17,903 nt of DNA from UBA2632 sp964452155 (GTDB lineage Bacteria > Bacteroidota > Bacteroidia > Bacteroidales > Dysgonomonadaceae), in assembly GCA_964452155.1 (NCBI GenBank), contig CAYVLC010000049.1, positions 1 to 17,903 on the forward strand, read 5' to 3'. A model generated the notes under the pieces. It saw only the letters and a list, made by a program, of their open reading frames with translations. It made no database searches and was not told the origin of the DNA. Both the position numbers and the translations under genes were made by a program. Within the stretch, counting starts at the first letter, position 1. Each line of letters begins with the position of its first letter. Below are positions 9,049 to 15,888 of the stretch, piece after piece.

Positions 9049-9519
9049 ATGGAATTAAATCTATTATTAGCTTATATGGGTATTGCAGTAATGCTCATTC
9101 TTTCTGGAGTTGGCAGTGCTTACGGAGTAACTATTGCAGGTAATGCAGCCGTAGGTGCATTAAAGAAAAACGATGGTGCATTTGGTAACTTTCTTGTTTT
9201 AACAGCTCTACCGGGTACACAAGGTTTGTACGGTTTTGCGGGTTACTTTATGTTTCAAAATATTTTTGGCGTACTCACTCCAGATATTTCTATGATACAA
9301 GCAGCTGCTGTATTGGCTGGTGGTTTAGCACTTGGTTTTATTGGTCTATTCTCCTCCATTCGTCAAGGACAAGTTTGTGCTAATGGTATAGCTGCTATTG
9401 GTCAAGGACACAACGTATTTACAAACACACTTATTTTGGCAGTATTCCCCGAGCTTTATGCTATTGTAGCATTGGCAGGTGTATATCTTATAGGTGGTGC
9501 TGTTCAATTACCTATGTAG
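9049..9519 (+). CDS. atpK: V/A-type ATP synthase subunit K (rotor ring, Na+-type ligands)
   Basis: A 156-residue proteolipid with two hairpins (four membrane helices), which forms the rotating ring. The second hairpin holds the ion-carrying carboxylate, Glu135 in VFPELYAI. The first hairpin has PGTQG instead, as in other V-type K subunits. Residues equivalent to the Na+ ligands of Enterococcus hirae NtpK are all present: Leu54 (backbone), Thr57, Gln58, Gln106 and Glu135 (NtpK Leu61, Thr64, Gln65, Gln110, Glu139). This supports Na+ coupling, though it does not prove it. It is the last gene of the operon. The start is the ATG giving MELNLLLAYMG, with no Shine-Dalgarno in front. Confidence 0.95.
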   Translation: MELNLLLAYMGIAVMLILSGVGSAYGVTIAGNAAVGALKKNDGAFGNFLVLTALPGTQGLYGFAGYFMFQNIFGVLTPDISMIQAAAVLAGGLALGFIGLFSSIRQGQVCANGIAAIGQGHNVFTNTLILAVFPELYAIVALAGVYLIGGAVQLPM

Positions 9520-9526
9520 TCTTAGC

Positions 9527-9650
9527 AAGAAAACGCCAAATACTGCGTTACTCTCGTTTTTGAAACAGTCATTTACTAAAGTAAACTCCTTAATTTCAAA
9601 AACCTCGAAAGCCTTGTCTTTGACGTTTTCTTATCAAAGTCTCAAAAACG
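9527..9650 (+). repeat. Nested imperfect palindrome in the 3' region after atpK
   Basis: Eight bases after the atpK stop a large symmetric structure begins. The outer arms are 9527-9540 and 9619-9632 (13 of 14 bases complementary). Inner arms GTTTTTGAAA at 9556-9565 and TTTCAAAAAC at 9594-9603 match perfectly. A small hairpin TTTAC-TAAA-GTAAA lies in the middle (9572-9585). The unpaired gaps on the two sides are both 15 bases. A competing partner for the left inner arm exists: 9555-9566 also pairs 11 of 12 with 9639-9650, so two mutually exclusive folds are possible. It lies between the last operon gene and the terminator and so should be transcribed. Confidence 0.6.
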
Positions 9651-9704
9651 GCAGTTTTCTGTTAATCACTATGTAATATAAATACTATATTAAACTAGAG
9701 AACT

Positions 9705-9747
9705 AAAAAAAGCTGTACTTTTTATTGAAAAGAACAGCTTTTTTTTT
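9705..9747 (+). terminator. Bidirectional intrinsic terminator after the ATPase operon
   Basis: The arms AAAAAAAGCTGT (9705-9716) and ACAGCTTTTTTT (9734-9745) pair. An inner stem CTTTT/AAAAG (9718-9722 with 9728-9732) closes a five-base loop after one A-A mismatch. A run of nine T (9739-9747) follows on the plus strand. The A run at 9705-9711 gives a T run on the minus strand, so the same hairpin can also stop leftward transcription. It cleanly separates the rightward operon from the leftward genes beyond. Confidence 0.85.
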
Positions 9748-10001
9748 GGTTGGTATTTTCTATTATTGTAAAATAGACAAAGATATCCAATGTGTAAATT
9801 ATATCGAATTGGCCAAAAATGATTATTCTTCTATTTGTCCATATTTTTTCTCGGTTCTCCCTCAGTGATACTAAATGTGCTTTTGTGATTGTTTTGTTTA
9901 TCAATACTTGGTCATAAAATTGCTTATGCGTATGTATCTCTTGTAACATTTGGGCACTACAAGCCATCTTTTCGATGAAAACAAAGGATTTTAGAGCGAG
10001 C
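9748..10001. other. Intergenic region between the terminator and TIGR02757 gene
   Basis: No supported gene. A leftward frame of 81 codons (9722-9967, starting MACSAQMLQEIHTH) is open but runs into the terminator hairpin, resembles nothing I recognise, and has no promoter-like element in front. It may be the remnant of a gene or chance. No RNA gene was recognised. Confidence 0.4.
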
Positions 10002-10057
10002 TTAAACTGTTATTTATATAATAGGCTGCTCATTGAAAGAGAACAGCAACAGTTTAA
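10002..10057. repeat. Inverted repeat with inner stem downstream of the TIGR02757 gene
   Basis: TTAAACTGTT (10002-10011) and AACAGTTTAA (10048-10057) are perfect 10-bp inverted arms. Directly inside the right arm is a second stem, GCTG (10025-10028) with CAGC (10044-10047), extended by CTC/GAG (10029-10031 with 10039-10041). It lies 42 bases past the stop of the leftward gene, where a terminator would be expected, but no T run follows on the minus strand. It may be an RNA 3'-end stabiliser or a protein-binding dyad. Confidence 0.5.
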
Positions 10058-10098
10058 CTATAATATGGCACTATTGGGTGTGATAGCTGTAACTTGGG

Positions 10099-10908
10099 TT
10101 AATAATCAGCCTCCAGCTTATCACTAAACGAAGTAATGTCTTCGCCAATTGATAAACCAAAGAGAGCAAAATCATACTTCACGGGGTCGTTCCTATCTAG
10201 TTCTCTCAAGCTTTCTGTTAGCTCTATGGCAGTATCCCAATCAACAGGTTTTCGTTTTATAAGCATCATCTTACGAGCGGCTCGCTCCACATGCAAATCA
10301 ATTGGACAGATTAGTTCGCTCATTGGGATTTTGTTCCAGATACCAAAGTCAACATTATTTTTATCTTTTCGTACCATCCATCTCAAAAACATGTTCAATC
10401 GTTTACACGCCGACTTTTTGGCAGGCGATGCCACATGCTTGCGTGTACGCTTTGGAGCATTCTCGTGATTGAAGAAGTATTTGTGAAAGTAGTTGAGCGA
10501 ATTCTCAACACTTACAAACCCTGTTTGGGGTATGAATGCACTTTCTAGGCTATCGTGCTCACTATAGTGTCTGTGCAGAAAGTCAACAAAATAGAGCAAG
10601 TCTGTATCATTGAAGGTGCGGTGTTTGAATCCTACTAATTTTTTAAGGTCTTCATCAGTATGATTCATAATAAATTTATATGGCTCCCCACCCATTCTGT
10701 AAATGATTTCGTTGCACTTTGCTATAATTGTTTTTCGTTGTCCCCATGACAAAATAGCAGTAAGAAAGGCTGTGATTTCTATGTCGGCCTTCTCACTAAA
10801 TTGATGAGGAATACTGATTGGATCTTTACCAATGAAAGAAACTTTGTTGTATTTTGCTGCTTTTGCATCGAGGTATTTCTTTAATTCTGGAACAGATAGT
10901 GTATGCAT
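10099..10908 (-). CDS. TIGR02757 (DUF2400) family protein
   Basis: A 269-residue soluble protein of unknown function. The segment DPISIPHQFSEKADIEI followed by ILSWGQRKTI is the hallmark of the TIGR02757/DUF2400 family, common in Bacteroidota. The C-terminal part has SELICPIDLHVERAAR and the ending DFALFGLSIGED, also typical. The frame stays open upstream to a GTG at 10950, but I chose the ATG at 10906-10908 (MHTLSVPELKKYLDAK) because the family usually starts here and the extra 14 residues are basic and unlike it. The family is conserved as a single gene in many genomes; no partner is evident here. The gene appears intact. Confidence 0.88.
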   Translation of the reverse strand: MHTLSVPELKKYLDAKAAKYNKVSFIGKDPISIPHQFSEKADIEITAFLTAILSWGQRKTIIAKCNEIIYRMGGEPYKFIMNHTDEDLKKLVGFKHRTFNDTDLLYFVDFLHRHYSEHDSLESAFIPQTGFVSVENSLNYFHKYFFNHENAPKRTRKHVASPAKKSACKRLNMFLRWMVRKDKNNVDFGIWNKIPMSELICPIDLHVERAARKMMLIKRKPVDWDTAIELTESLRELDRNDPVKYDFALFGLSIGEDITSFSDKLEADY

Positions 10909-11032
10909 TTTTATGTAGTTTTTAGTACGCCTATAGAAAAGTAAAGGCACAAAATTGTGTTATTAGTGTGCTTATTGCTATGTCTGCTTTAGAGTAGCCA
11001 ATGCCTTACAAAGTTAGCAATAGTTTAATAAA

Positions 11033-11101
11033 AACCTCTTTTACTGCCTATTTTTAGTCTGCTGTTATCAACATTAACCAAAGTAGCCAGTAAAAGAGGT
11101 T
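11033..11101 (-). terminator. Long inverted repeat, probable terminator of the carbonic anhydrase-like gene
   Basis: AACCTCTTTTACTG (11033-11046) and CAGTAAAAGAGGTT (11088-11101) are perfect 14-bp inverted arms around a 41-base loop. Read leftward, the hairpin follows the gene ending at 11130 and its far arm runs into TTTTT then ATT, as an intrinsic terminator would. The loop is long for a terminator, so it might instead be a small mobile or regulatory palindrome. Confidence 0.55.
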
Positions 11102-11129
11102 CTTATGTCTATTTTTCAGTTGCATGTCG

Positions 11130-11684
11130 CTACTCTATAGTGTCGCTTGGTAAACTGTCTTCTTCTTCTTCTTCTTTATACCAACCTGAATACATCAAAT
11201 AGTTGCGCGCAATTTTCTGATTCATCTCTTTCGATTGTTCCAGATCTACTTTCTTTACAAACTTTGCAGGCACACCTGCATATATGCTACCTGGTTCTAC
11301 ATGAGTTCCGCTCAGCACCACAGAGCCTGCTGCAATAATGGCGCCTTCGCCCACTACTGCATGGTCCAATACAATAGCACCCATGCCAATGAGTGCTCCA
11401 TTTTCTATTTTTGCACCATGTATTACCACATTGTGACCAATAGAAACATCGTCGCCAATTATCGATACTGATTTTTGATACAAAGTATGTATCACAGTGC
11501 CATCTTGCACATTCACACGGTTGCCAATGCGAATGGAGTTTACATCGCCACGCAGCACAGCATTGTACCAGATGCTGCAATCGTCGCCAATAATTACATC
11601 ACCAATAATAGTCGCATTTTCAGCTAAGAATATATTTTCGCCCATCTTTGGGGTGAAACCTCTAACAGATTTAATTAATGCCAT
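11130..11684 (-). CDS. Gamma-carbonic anhydrase family protein (left-handed beta-helix)
   Basis: A protein of about 184 residues built from hexapeptide repeats (for example ATIIGDVIIGDDCSIWYNAV), which form a trimeric left-handed beta-helix. The family covers gamma carbonic anhydrases and YrdA/PaaY-like proteins. Conserved features are WYNAVLRGD (residues 39-47), NVQDG (58-62) and three histidines that would bind metal between subunits: His66, His84 (IGHN) and His89 (IHG). The open frame extends to a TTG at 11738, but the ATG at 11682-11684 (MALIKSVRGFTPKMGEN) fits the family start. The C-terminus has a glutamate run (YKEEEEEDSL). Whether it hydrates CO2 or acts on another substrate cannot be decided here. 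Confidence 0.9.
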   Translation of the reverse strand: MALIKSVRGFTPKMGENIFLAENATIIGDVIIGDDCSIWYNAVLRGDVNSIRIGNRVNVQDGTVIHTLYQKSVSIIGDDVSIGHNVVIHGAKIENGALIGMGAIVLDHAVVGEGAIIAAGSVVLSGTHVEPGSIYAGVPAKFVKKVDLEQSKEMNQKIARNYLMYSGWYKEEEEEDSLPSDTIE

Positions 11685-11794
11685 TGTTTTTATAATAAGT
11701 TTTCCTTTTTTAGAGGGTGTGTTTTGAATATTTGCCAACTATAAACACCAAATTTGTGCAAAAAAACAGCTTTCTATTTTATTTTATACTTCTT

Positions 11795-12079
11795 CTAGTT
11801 TGCTTCTATAATTACATAAAGAACAAAAACAATTGCTCCTATAGTTACCATAATAGACTCAACTTGTGGTTTGTTTGCATACTTAGATATGCAATAGCCA
11901 ATAATCATAATTAATGCCATTCTAAATAGTGCATTTCTCGTAACTGATGCTATGCCTTCAATATCGTACATAGCTTTATCTTTTTTAGGCATGGTGTTAT
12001 ACCCAGCAATAAGGAAATGCATTTTCCCGTATTTTGTTAATATACCAAGTATTATTAAAATAATGGCTCCTACTAACAC
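11795..12079 (-). CDS. DUF3784 domain-containing membrane protein
   Basis: A 94-residue membrane protein. It has a hydrophobic helix at about 2-14, the conserved segment KYGKMHFLIAGYNTMPKKDK at about 16-35, and two further hydrophobic helices at about 54-64 and 74-92. The AGYNTMPK motif is the signature of DUF3784 proteins, whose function is unknown. The only start I can support is GTG at 12077-12079; the frame is closed by TAA at 12092-12094 and there is no ATG in between. The GTG lies two bases after the stop of an upstream remnant frame (12082-12255), which fits an old operon junction and supports this start. Confidence 0.75.
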   Translation of the reverse strand: MLVGAIILIILGILTKYGKMHFLIAGYNTMPKKDKAMYDIEGIASVTRNALFRMALIMIIGYCISKYANKPQVESIMVTIGAIVFVLYVIIEAN

Positions 12080-12081
12080 AA

Positions 12082-12255
12082 TTAGGACTGTTTAGTTTTC
12101 GCTTTACGAAGAAAATACAATGCCCCCAATACTATAGGATCAGATGCAAAAGCATGTGTTTGCTTTATATTCTATCGTCTAATTTCACCAAACTGTTTTG
12201 CTATAAACTCTTTACAGTTCACATCTACGATGCTTAAGGTGAAGTGGGTATAGGT
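12082..12255 (-). pseudogene. Remnant C-terminal reading frame upstream of the DUF3784 gene
   Basis: One frame of 58 codons reads as protein apart from a single in-frame TAG at 12172-12174. Before the TAG it gives TLSIVDVNCKEFIAKQFGEI and after it ASDPIVLGALYFLRKAKTK, a hydrophobic stretch with a basic tail. The frame ends in TAA two bases before the GTG of the DUF3784 gene, as a translationally coupled neighbour would. The upstream end stops at the edge of the repeat that begins at 12257. I do not recognise the family. This is either the 3' end of a decayed gene or chance; the operon-like junction favours the former. Confidence 0.4.
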
Positions 12256-12256
12256 T

Positions 12257-12463
12257 TACTACAGACAGTGTTGCTCCTATCTGGAGCACTGGCCGCTAAT
12301 ATCTGAAAGGTAGTTTATTAGTTACATAATAATGCGTAATCAAATTGAAGCGCCCTTTTTTATGAATGAATTTACATTGCATATCACAACTTTTAGCTCC
12401 TTTAGGAGCCTTACTGTCTGTAGTATATTGATGACCCTTCCACCCAAGAGCTCCGGTAGGAGC
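12257..12463. repeat. REP/MITE-like cluster of GCTCC-GGAGC hairpins
   Basis: Three short hairpins share the arms GCTCC and GGAGC: 12273-12287 (loop TATCT), 12396-12409 (loop TTTA) and 12450-12463 (loop GGTA). The first is preceded by TACTACAGACAGT (12257-12269) and the second is followed by the exact inverse, ACTGTCTGTAGTA (12413-12425), so copies one and two are inverted around about 170 bp. Hairpins two and three are followed by TACTG. Short palindromes of this kind are familiar as dispersed elements in Bacteroidota genomes. The leftward open frames across it (such as one reading APTGALGWKGHQYTTDSKAP) look like translations of the repeat rather than genes. Confidence 0.65.
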
Positions 12464-12566
12464 GTACTGTGTTCTTTGAGTGTAATCAAGAAATAGGCAA
12501 AACACGTACTTTTATTGCTGATCCATAATATAGGCACATTGTGTTTGGTCTTTTCTCTTGAAAATA

Positions 12567-14354
12567 TTAAATGTGTTTAGTTTTTTCTTTCAACCACGCT
12601 TTCTCTTCATCATTCAAGTGAGCGTTGAGTTTGTCGTACACCATGGTATGATAATTGTTGAGCCAATCAATTTCTTTTTGGGTCAACAAGTTAATATCAA
12701 TAGGAGTAGTGTCGATGGGGCAAAGCGTGATGGTTTCGAAATTGTAGAATGCACCAAACTCATTTTTGTTGTACTCTTGCGTTACAATCAAGTTTTCGAT
12801 ACGAATACCATACTCATTGGCTCTGTACAATCCAGGTTCGTTTGATGTAACCATCCCGGGTTGTAGCGTCACAGAGTTTTCTTCCAAACGAATGCTTTGA
12901 GGACCCTCGTGCACATTCAAAAAGTGGCCAATTCCGTGACCCGTTCCATGAGAATAGTGTAGGCAATTGTCCCAAAGTGCCTTGCGTGCCAGTACATCAA
13001 GCTGCGAACCACGTGTTCCTTGCGGATAGATGGTAGTTGCAAGTTGTATGTGACCTTTCAGTACATTGGTATAGTCTTTTTTCATTTGGTCTGTTAGTTC
13101 TCCCACAGCCAACGTACGGGTTATGTCGGTAGTTCCGTCCATAAATTGAGCTCCAGAGTCAATCAACATCAAACCTTTTGGTGCTACTATTGAGTGATTT
13201 TCGGGAGTGGCATGGTAGTGCACAATAGCACCATTGCCACCATAACCTGCAATGGTGTTGAAGCTTTCACCAAAATAGAGCGGTTGTTGCGAACGATATT
13301 CGCGTAGTTTATCCTCAATGGTTACTTCGGTAACTTTGCCCGTTGGCACAGCTTTTTCCATCCACATATAAAACTTCACCAATGCCAATCCATCTTTTAG
13401 CATGGCATTGCGAAAACCTTTCAACTCGGTTTCGTTCTTCTTGCTTTTCATCAAATCGGCAGGAGATGGCACGTCTATTACCGAGCAGTTTGCTGGAATA
13501 GTTTGTAGTAGCTTTAGGTTTATCTTGCTACCCGTAACCAATACAGAGGTTTTTGCAGGTAGGTTGCCCACATATTCAAATACTTTATCATACGCTGCCA
13601 ATGTTACACCTTGTTGTTTCAAGTTGTTGGCAACCTCTTGTGTCAATTTCTTAGGATTGATAAATAGCACAGTCTCTTTCTCCGAAATGTATGCATAGGC
13701 CACTGCTACAGGGTTGAAATCTACATCGTTTCCTCTTATATTGAATGTCCAAGCTACTGCATCAAGCGTAACCATGAGCATACCGTCGGCATCTTCTTTT
13801 TTCAATTCAGCAACAATACGTTTTATTTTGCTCTTGGCCGGCTCGCCAGTTACATCTTCAGCCAATGTAAAAACTTCATTGGTTGGTATCTCTGGTCTAT
13901 CTTTCCAAACTTCTACAAATGGATCATATTGTGTAACCAATTCAATGTTTTTGCGTTTCAATCTCATTGCGAGTAGATGAGCATCGGCTGCAGCATAAAC
14001 TAGCCCATCAATACCTACTTTGCCATTCTCGCCTGCCTGATCTATTATCCAATCAATCATGGTGGGAGTTTCGGGCTGTCCCACCTTAAACAAATCGATA
14101 CCCGTGTTGGCCAATTCGGTTGCGCCTTGCAAAAAATAGCGCGAATCTGTAAATAGGCCTGCTTCTTTCAGTGTTACTACTATTGTTCCGGCCGAACCTG
14201 TGAAGCCACTAATCCATTTGCGACTTTCCCACGTTGCTGCAGGATATTCACTTAGGTGTGGGTCGGTACTGGGGATAACAAAAACGTTTAGATTTTTGCT
14301 TTCCATGAATTTACGTAGGGCCGAAAGTCTTTCGGGGATTGCATTCTTTTTCAT
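12567..14354 (-). CDS. Aminopeptidase P family protein (M24B Xaa-Pro peptidase)
   Basis: A 595-residue metallopeptidase expected to release an N-terminal residue next to proline in the cytoplasm; there is no signal peptide. It has the large three-part form: two creatinase-like N-terminal domains (about 8-150 and 160-315), the pita-bread M24 catalytic domain (about 320-540) and a C-terminal extension (about 545-595). The five metal ligands are present: Asp399 (LIDSGA), Asp410 (TTDITR), His473 (HGTGHGIG), Glu506 (TSNEPGLY) and Glu520 (IRIENL). The size fits the eukaryote-like XPNPEP1 class found in Bacteroidota rather than the shorter E. coli PepP. The start codon is preceded by a TATCTTTG-like -7 element. 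The gene is complete. Confidence 0.95.
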   Translation of the reverse strand: MKKNAIPERLSALRKFMESKNLNVFVIPSTDPHLSEYPAATWESRKWISGFTGSAGTIVVTLKEAGLFTDSRYFLQGATELANTGIDLFKVGQPETPTMIDWIIDQAGENGKVGIDGLVYAAADAHLLAMRLKRKNIELVTQYDPFVEVWKDRPEIPTNEVFTLAEDVTGEPAKSKIKRIVAELKKEDADGMLMVTLDAVAWTFNIRGNDVDFNPVAVAYAYISEKETVLFINPKKLTQEVANNLKQQGVTLAAYDKVFEYVGNLPAKTSVLVTGSKINLKLLQTIPANCSVIDVPSPADLMKSKKNETELKGFRNAMLKDGLALVKFYMWMEKAVPTGKVTEVTIEDKLREYRSQQPLYFGESFNTIAGYGGNGAIVHYHATPENHSIVAPKGLMLIDSGAQFMDGTTDITRTLAVGELTDQMKKDYTNVLKGHIQLATTIYPQGTRGSQLDVLARKALWDNCLHYSHGTGHGIGHFLNVHEGPQSIRLEENSVTLQPGMVTSNEPGLYRANEYGIRIENLIVTQEYNKNEFGAFYNFETITLCPIDTTPIDINLLTQKEIDWLNNYHTMVYDKLNAHLNDEEKAWLKEKTKHI

Positions 14355-14378
14355 AATGATTCTTTATTTGTTTATACA

Positions 14379-14386
14379 CAAAGATA
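14379..14386 (-). promoter_or_regulatory. Possible -7 promoter element of the aminopeptidase gene
   Basis: CAAAGATA on the plus strand is TATCTTTG on the minus strand, identical to the -7 element in front of atpE. It lies 24 bases upstream of the aminopeptidase start codon. No clear -33 TTTG is visible at the proper distance. Confidence 0.5.
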
Positions 14387-14474
14387 TGAAAAAATGTGGA
14401 AATAGGAGGAGGGATTTTAATGGAAAGTTGAAAGTGGAGAATTTATGTGATTTGGAATAATGTCAGCATTTTGC

Positions 14475-14720
14475 CTAAGATTCCTTTGTTGACTTTACTA
14501 TGCGTGCTAATAGTTTTATTAATTCTGACACATCCGATAAAATAGATAAGCTCTCCTCAATTGATAAGCATTCTGAGTCTTTCAAAAGTAGAATCCAATA
14601 CTCAGATTCATTGGTCTCTTAAAGTGCGATGTTCATCTTATTGAGAAAGTCTGCTTTAGATTGTGCGTGTTCTCCTTCTCTTGTAAGAGCCCCAATAGAA
14701 GTGCCGCTACTCTTCTTTGT
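14475..14720 (-). pseudogene. Broken four-helix-bundle (23S rRNA IVS/S23-like) protein gene
   Basis: One leftward frame of 82 codons encodes SGTSIGALTREGEHAQSKAD, then FLNKMNIAL, an in-frame TAA at 14619-14621, then ETNESEYWILLLKDSECLS and a C-terminal helix ending IVKSTKES before TAG. This is the signature of the TIGR02436 four-helix-bundle family (SGTSIGAN, QSKADF, KMNIALKE, ETxYWLELL), small proteins first known from insertions in 23S rRNA genes. The TAA replaces the lysine of ALKE. The usual 40 or so N-terminal residues are missing: the frame closes at TGA 14721-14723, only 34 bases from the stop of the isomerase gene. Simple repeats flank it (TTTTCAATTTTCAATTGAA near 14730 and GGAAAGTTGAAAGTGGA near 14422). 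It is a truncated, interrupted pseudogene. Confidence 0.82.
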
Positions 14721-14756
14721 TCAAGAAGTTTTCAATTTTCAATTGAATTAAGTCAA

Positions 14757-15467
14757 CTACCTTATTAGTCGCATTTTTAGTATTCTGATATCTTTTATAG
14801 GTCTATCATTTCTCTTTGTATCCGTTTTTGCTATTTTATCTACTACGTCCATCCCTGTGAGAACTTCACCATAAACCGTATAATTTCCATCTAAGTGAGG
14901 TGTGCCGCCAATAGTTTTATAATCGGTGCGTGCTTGTGCGCTATACTTATAGGTAGAGTCATTGGCATGTTCATATTTTTTTATCTGATTAGCTTGCAAC
15001 TCATCCAGTTGCTCATCGGTAAATTGTTTCCCTACAACAATATAAAACTGACATCCAGACGATGTTTTTTCAGGATTTACATTATCTCCTTCTCTTGCTG
15101 CAGCCAATGCGCCACGTTTGTGATAGATATGTGGTGTTCTAAATTCGGCCCCAAGTGAGTAACCCACATCACCTTCACCTATTGGCTTATCAGAGGCATC
15201 TTCTTTTGAATTTGGGTCGCCACCTTGAATCATAAATTGGTCTATTACGCGGTGAAACAGTACACCATCATAAAACTGCGATTTTACTAATTTAATGAAA
15301 TTGTCTCGATGCAATGGTGTTTGGTTATACAATTTCAGCGTTATATCTCCCTCTGTTGTTTCTATTTGCACCTTCTGTTCTTTTTGTTTCCCGAAGTTTA
15401 GAATGGCACAAGATGATAATCCAAACAGAATGGATACTGTAATCAAACTTTTTCTAATATTTCTCAT
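14757..15467 (-). CDS. Cyclophilin-type peptidyl-prolyl cis-trans isomerase, lipoprotein
   Basis: A 236-residue isomerase that speeds cis-trans change at prolyl bonds during folding of exported proteins. The N-terminus is a lipoprotein signal: basic RNIRK, a hydrophobic core, and lipobox LSSC with Cys20 as the lipid-bearing residue. The protein is probably in the periplasm or on a membrane. The cyclophilin fold follows, with active-site segments YDGVLFHRVIDQFMIQGGDP (about 66-85), the conserved RGALAAAR and SSGCQFYI stretches (about 118-142) and YTVYGEV near the end. An insertion of about 30 charged residues (about 150-180, QLDELQANQIKKYEH) between the last two blocks is common in Bacteroidota members. 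No clear promoter was seen. Confidence 0.95.
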   Translation of the reverse strand: MRNIRKSLITVSILFGLSSCAILNFGKQKEQKVQIETTEGDITLKLYNQTPLHRDNFIKLVKSQFYDGVLFHRVIDQFMIQGGDPNSKEDASDKPIGEGDVGYSLGAEFRTPHIYHKRGALAAAREGDNVNPEKTSSGCQFYIVVGKQFTDEQLDELQANQIKKYEHANDSTYKYSAQARTDYKTIGGTPHLDGNYTVYGEVLTGMDVVDKIAKTDTKRNDRPIKDIRILKMRLIR

Positions 15468-15561
15468 TGTAAATTTCTTTTTTCAATTTTTCTTTTTGAA
15501 TCTGGTAATGTCTTAAGTTCCTCTTCTATATTTTACAATACCTCTTGAGGCAAACTATCAT

Positions 15562-15858
15562 TTAATTGGAAGTTGATTGATTGGATGAGGCCTTTTGAGG
15601 TGCGGTGGGAAAGCTTATCTCCAATATTCCATTCTTCAGGAGGTCTGAAGTGGGTGGTGAAATAATCTTTGTATTTGCCAAAGGCGTTGCAGGGGAGAGC
15701 GTCGCAAAAGAGGAAAAAGGTGCAGCAGGAGCTACACCCGTCACAAGATGCTCTACTTTGTATTCTTTCCTTTCTATTTTATTCTCATTGGCTACTTTAT
15801 CGCAAGCTTGCCATAGCGTTTCTTCTATCGATCGGCCGTTTGTTTCTTTTTTTGCCAT
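15562..15858 (-). CDS. Short ORF with HsdM-like N-terminus (possible remnant)
   Basis: A 98-codon frame. The first 22 or so residues, MAKKETNGRSIEETLWQACDK, look like the N-terminus of type I restriction methylase HsdM, and EYKVEHLVTG at residues 34-43 faintly recalls its EYKHVVLGL. After that the sequence becomes a Pro/Ala/Ser-rich stretch unlike HsdM, and there is no methylase domain (full HsdM is about 500 residues). In a different leftward frame, 15533-15688 gives a more protein-like peptide (RPPEEWNIGDKLSHRTSKGL), which suggests a frameshift or fusion. A near-ideal promoter lies in front. It could be a decayed gene start, a small functional protein, or a rearrangement product. Confidence 0.4.
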   Translation of the reverse strand: MAKKETNGRSIEETLWQACDKVANENKIERKEYKVEHLVTGVAPAAPFSSFATLSPATPLANTKIISPPTSDLLKNGILEISFPTAPQKASSNQSTSN

Positions 15859-15888
15859 TAGTTGTTTCAGGTCATGTTAATTGTTTCC

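Noticed and set aside
9494..9676. 60-codon rightward ORF overlapping the end of atpK
   Set aside because: It overlaps atpK in another frame and spans the nested palindrome; the open frame is a by-product of that structure.
9722..9967. 81-codon leftward ORF
   Set aside because: No family recognised, no promoter-like element, and its 3' end runs through the operon terminator hairpin.
10909..10950. GTG start extending the TIGR02757 protein by 14 residues
   Set aside because: The ATG at 10908 matches the usual start of the family, and the extra residues (LLFYRRTKNYIK) do not look like it.
11685..11738. TTG start extending the carbonic anhydrase-like protein by 18 residues
   Set aside because: The ATG at 11684 gives the family N-terminus MALIKSVRGFTPK; TTG starts are rare.
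12296..12537. Two overlapping leftward ORFs of 65 and 69 codons
   Set aside because: They translate the GCTCC/GGAGC repeat cluster in two frames; there is no independent sign of a protein.
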